A stretch of 64,000 nucleotides of DNA from Roseibium alexandrii DFL-11. GTDB lineage: Bacteria > Pseudomonadota > Alphaproteobacteria > Rhizobiales > Stappiaceae. The notes beneath the pieces were generated by a model, which worked only from the letters and a program-made list of their open reading frames with translations, was not told the DNA's origin and made no database searches. The position numbers and the translations under genes were made by a program. This document shows, one piece after another, positions 62,438-64,000 of the stretch. Within the stretch, counting starts at the first letter, position 1, and each line of letters opens with the position of its first letter. The DNA is taken from assembly GCF_000158095.2 (NCBI RefSeq), contig NZ_CM011003.1, positions 29,930 to 93,929 of the forward strand, given 5' to 3'.

Positions 62438-62696
62438 CGTCCCTGGCATCGTCTTTGACAGGTTCAAGAATGGCTCCTAGTCCCGACATCAGCTCCTCAT
62501 GGACATCGTCCGGCATATCATGCAGGGAATAGGACTTCGTCGGGCTCGGCTCACCGCGCATGCGGTGATAGTCACGGGCGGAAAGAACAAAAAGCTTCTC
62601 CTTGCCGTGCTTGGTGAGCACGACCGGCTCGATCATCGCCGCTTCGAGGATTTCGCCCGAGGATCGGTTCATGTCAGAGAAAGTGTACTGTTTCAT
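62430..62696 (-). CDS. Phd/YefM-family antitoxin
   Basis: The 88-aa protein has the Phd/YefM fold: KQYTFSDMNRSSGEILEAAMIEPVVLTKHGKEKLFVLSARDYHRM. Its C-terminus (SPTKSYSLHDMPDDVHEELMSGL) is the toxin-binding tail. It is upstream of the toxin with an 8-bp overlap and preceded by a promoter with a perfect palindrome, typical of self-repressed TA operons. It likely stabilises the plasmid. Confidence 0.88.
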   Translation of the reverse strand: MKQYTFSDMNRSSGEILEAAMIEPVVLTKHGKEKLFVLSARDYHRMRGEPSPTKSYSLHDMPDDVHEELMSGLGAILEPVKDDARDDV

Positions 62697-62715
62697 CGCA
62701 GAGCTCCATCTCTTT

Positions 62716-62748
62716 ACGTAAAATACGTATTTTACGTTGTTTTGTCAA
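62716..62748 (-). promoter_or_regulatory. TA promoter with a 22-bp perfect palindromic operator
   Basis: On the minus strand TTGACA (62748-62743), a 17-bp spacer and TATTTT (62725-62720) form an excellent sigma70 promoter. The -10 is buried in a 22-bp perfect palindrome (62716-62737) with half-site ACGTAAAATAC. Binding by the antitoxin would occlude it. Confidence 0.75.
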
Positions 62749-62805
62749 TTTGAACCCGTGATTCAGACAGGAAAGTGGGCGGAGCAAAAGCCCCGCCCTG
62801 GAACA

Positions 62806-63393
62806 TCACCCAAACGCCGCCATCTGCAATTCAGCCGCCTTCCGGTCGACGGACTGGCCGGGATTTTCGACCTGGCGCTGGAAGGGCTTCCAGGCCTCGC
62901 CGACGACATCTTCATAGGCCGCCACGACACCTTCGGCCGCGCAGCGGAGCGCATGGGCCTGAAGGCCCATATCGGCAGCGAACTCGCGTTTGCGCTGAGC
63001 GGCGCCGTCGAAACCGACGGGACCGCCCTGGTCTTCGTCACGCATGTCATTGGCACCTTTGGCTGTTGCGTCGCGTGCCTCTGTCACGGCCTTGGAATAG
63101 AACTGGCCAGCGCCGTGGGCGGAGCCAACATAGGATCCGACAATTCGCTGGAGATGGATCTGCATGGCCCGGTTGCCGAGGCCTTCATTGAGGGAGTCCG
63201 CGGTACCGATGATCATCTGATGGTGGAGCTCGCGGATGCCGTCGCTGTCGATGTTGGGAAGACCGAAGCTTTCGGAGATAAGCGAGGCCTGGGCACTGTC
63301 GGGACAGGTGTGCCGGACCATTTCGAGGGTTGCACCCTTGCGGAGCTGGACGACCTTGCCGGATTGACGGGAGGGACGGGCGTTGCTGGACAT
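62806..63393 (-). CDS. Conserved-looking plasmid protein of unknown function (195 aa)
   Basis: From ATG 63393, after an AAAGGATCTCCC ribosome site, the frame reads SSNARPSRQSGKVVQLRKGATLEMVRHTCPD, then LHHQMIIGTADSLNEGLGNRAMQIHLQRIVGSYVG and ADMGLQAHALRCAAEGVVAAYEDVVGEAWKPFQ. It is helical, without membrane spans or a signal. I do not recognise the domain. Codons upstream to 63738 are low-complexity and not part of it. It lies in the plasmid leading region with the TA pair and ardC. Confidence 0.7.
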   Translation of the reverse strand: MSSNARPSRQSGKVVQLRKGATLEMVRHTCPDSAQASLISESFGLPNIDSDGIRELHHQMIIGTADSLNEGLGNRAMQIHLQRIVGSYVGSAHGAGQFYSKAVTEARDATAKGANDMRDEDQGGPVGFDGAAQRKREFAADMGLQAHALRCAAEGVVAAYEDVVGEAWKPFQRQVENPGQSVDRKAAELQMAAFG

Positions 63394-63750
63394 GGGAGAT
63401 CCTTTCCTTCGACGTTGGACCGAAGGCTCAAGCCGGCCCCTGCCGGCCCTCCCTTCGGGCGTGGGCAATAGAAGCCGGCGCAAAGACGGAGGCATCAAGG
63501 TCCGCTCGAACCTTAGACGAGCGAACCTGTCCAGCGGGCCAGCAGGGCTTATCAAGCCCTCGCACAGTTCCGCGGGACAGGTTTGACGAGGATGGGGCGT
63601 GCGGCCGCACTGCGGCGCGTCAGCGGCCTTGAAGGCTCCGGCCGCCGGTTTACGACCGCGTCCAGAACCGAAGGGAGGCCGGCAGGGGTGGCATTCCACC
63701 GGCACCCATCGTGAAGGAAATGAGCGGTGCCCCCACAAACGCCCATTCCG
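63394..63750. other. Intergenic region
   Basis: About 360 bp without a convincing gene. Long readings on either strand are Pro/Arg-rich shadows of the GC-rich sequence. Presumably promoter and leader of the 195-aa gene. Confidence 0.4.
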
Positions 63751-63987
63751 TCACAATGCGGATTGCGTATCGGCTCTGGTACCAGACCCCTCAATCGTGA
63801 CCTTCGCCCTGACGGCTGCGATCGCCCGCTCCTGCCGGGAGAGTTTTCGGGTGAGGGCATCGATCTCGCCGCGCCGCTCGAAACTGAGCTGGTCCAGATA
63901 CTCCCGAAACAAGACGTCGTCGGACCGTGTCCAGCGGGAGCGTCCACGTGGATGCGATCTTGCCTTGGCCCTGGCGCTGATCGCCAT
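63751..63987 (-). CDS. Small basic helical protein of unknown function (78 aa)
   Basis: The frame reads AISARAKARSHPRGRSRWTRSDDVLFREYLDQLSFERRGEIDALTRKLSRQERAIAAVRAKVTIEG, a basic N-terminus followed by a coiled coil. No family is recognised. It lies at the right edge of the window; start ATG 63987 leaves 13 bp of upstream sequence, so its promoter is not seen. Confidence 0.5.
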   Translation of the reverse strand: MAISARAKARSHPRGRSRWTRSDDVLFREYLDQLSFERRGEIDALTRKLSRQERAIAAVRAKVTIEGSGTRADTQSAL

Positions 63988-64000
63988 GCGCTCGGCTCGG

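Noticed and set aside
62737..63471. A 244-codon plus-strand frame
   Set aside because: It is antisense to the 195-aa gene, which has the better ribosome site and ordinary amino-acid composition.
1..64000. CRISPR arrays and tRNA genes
   Set aside because: No regularly spaced direct repeats of CRISPR length and no cloverleaf-like tRNA sequence were seen.

Overview
The window looks like part of a large conjugative plasmid (or plasmid-derived island) of a marine-type alphaproteobacterium. The evidence is a Ti/Rhizobium-style conjugation set (trbBCDEJKLFGHI and traH-B-F-A / traC-D-G around an oriT), a MucR-type regulator, the start of a probable repA of the repABC family with a parS-like site at the left edge, and alphaproteobacterial plasmid housekeeping families (ArdC, DUF736, WGR, Phd). 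The species cannot be fixed from this sequence alone.

Layout. 0-3.5 kb: probable repA start running off the left edge, parS-like palindrome, an IS3 remnant, a gene-poor stretch, mucR-like regulator, and a GSU2403-type nucleotidyltransferase-fold gene with inverted repeats in its promoter. 4.2-13.8 kb: complete P-type mating-pair-formation operon. 14.0-19.3 kb: mercury resistance (merR / merT-P-(broken membrane gene)-F-A), a SulP anion transporter and an XRE regulator. 19.5-20.9 kb: YnfA-like protein and remains of a Tn3-family transposon (tnpR, res, broken tnpA). 20.9-23.0 kb: cobalamin riboswitch, cbtB, cbtA, a His-rich exported protein and a DUF1636 protein. 23.0-26.7 kb: an orphan MerR-type promoter with a dsbA fragment, an M23 peptidase and a PAP2 phosphatase. 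27.1-31.9 kb: mntR divergent from a di-haem peroxidase plus PhnD/PhnC/PhnE-like ABC operon with a clear MntR box. 32.0-40.4 kb: envelope genes (LapG-type cysteine peptidase, DedA, three L,D-transpeptidases, DUF1624) around a Zn/Cd/Pb P-type ATPase. 40.5-42.1 kb: an IS3 element with target duplication. 42.1-48.3 kb: CDF exporter with a transglutaminase, a PbrR/CadR-type regulator, and a dsbB-dsbA-PCuAC-sco-DUF411-lspA operon. 48.4-49.2 kb: decayed IS66 and XRE genes. 49.2-58.2 kb: nuclease, traHBFA, oriT, traCDG. 58.2-64 kb: small plasmid genes, anti-restriction ArdC and a Phd/PemK-like toxin-antitoxin pair.

How it works together. tra plus trb should make a self-transmissible element, with the relaxase TraA acting at an oriT whose core (TAAGTGCGC after a 9-bp inverted repeat) resembles Ti/RSF1010 nic regions. 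The 36-kb load between trb and tra is mostly metal handling: Hg (mer), Co/B12 (cbtAB), Mn-responsive (mntR operon), Zn/Cd/Pb (P-type ATPase, CDF) and Cu chaperones. Four promoters with 19-bp spacers and related dyads (near 23.1, 38.35, 43.8 and 44.64 kb), besides the mer one, suggest that a single PbrR/CadR-like regulator at 44.1-44.5 kb controls a dispersed regulon linking metal export to thiol oxidation, lipoprotein processing and cell-wall genes. The best candidates for undescribed biology are this metal-envelope regulon and the MntR-controlled peroxidase-ABC operon.
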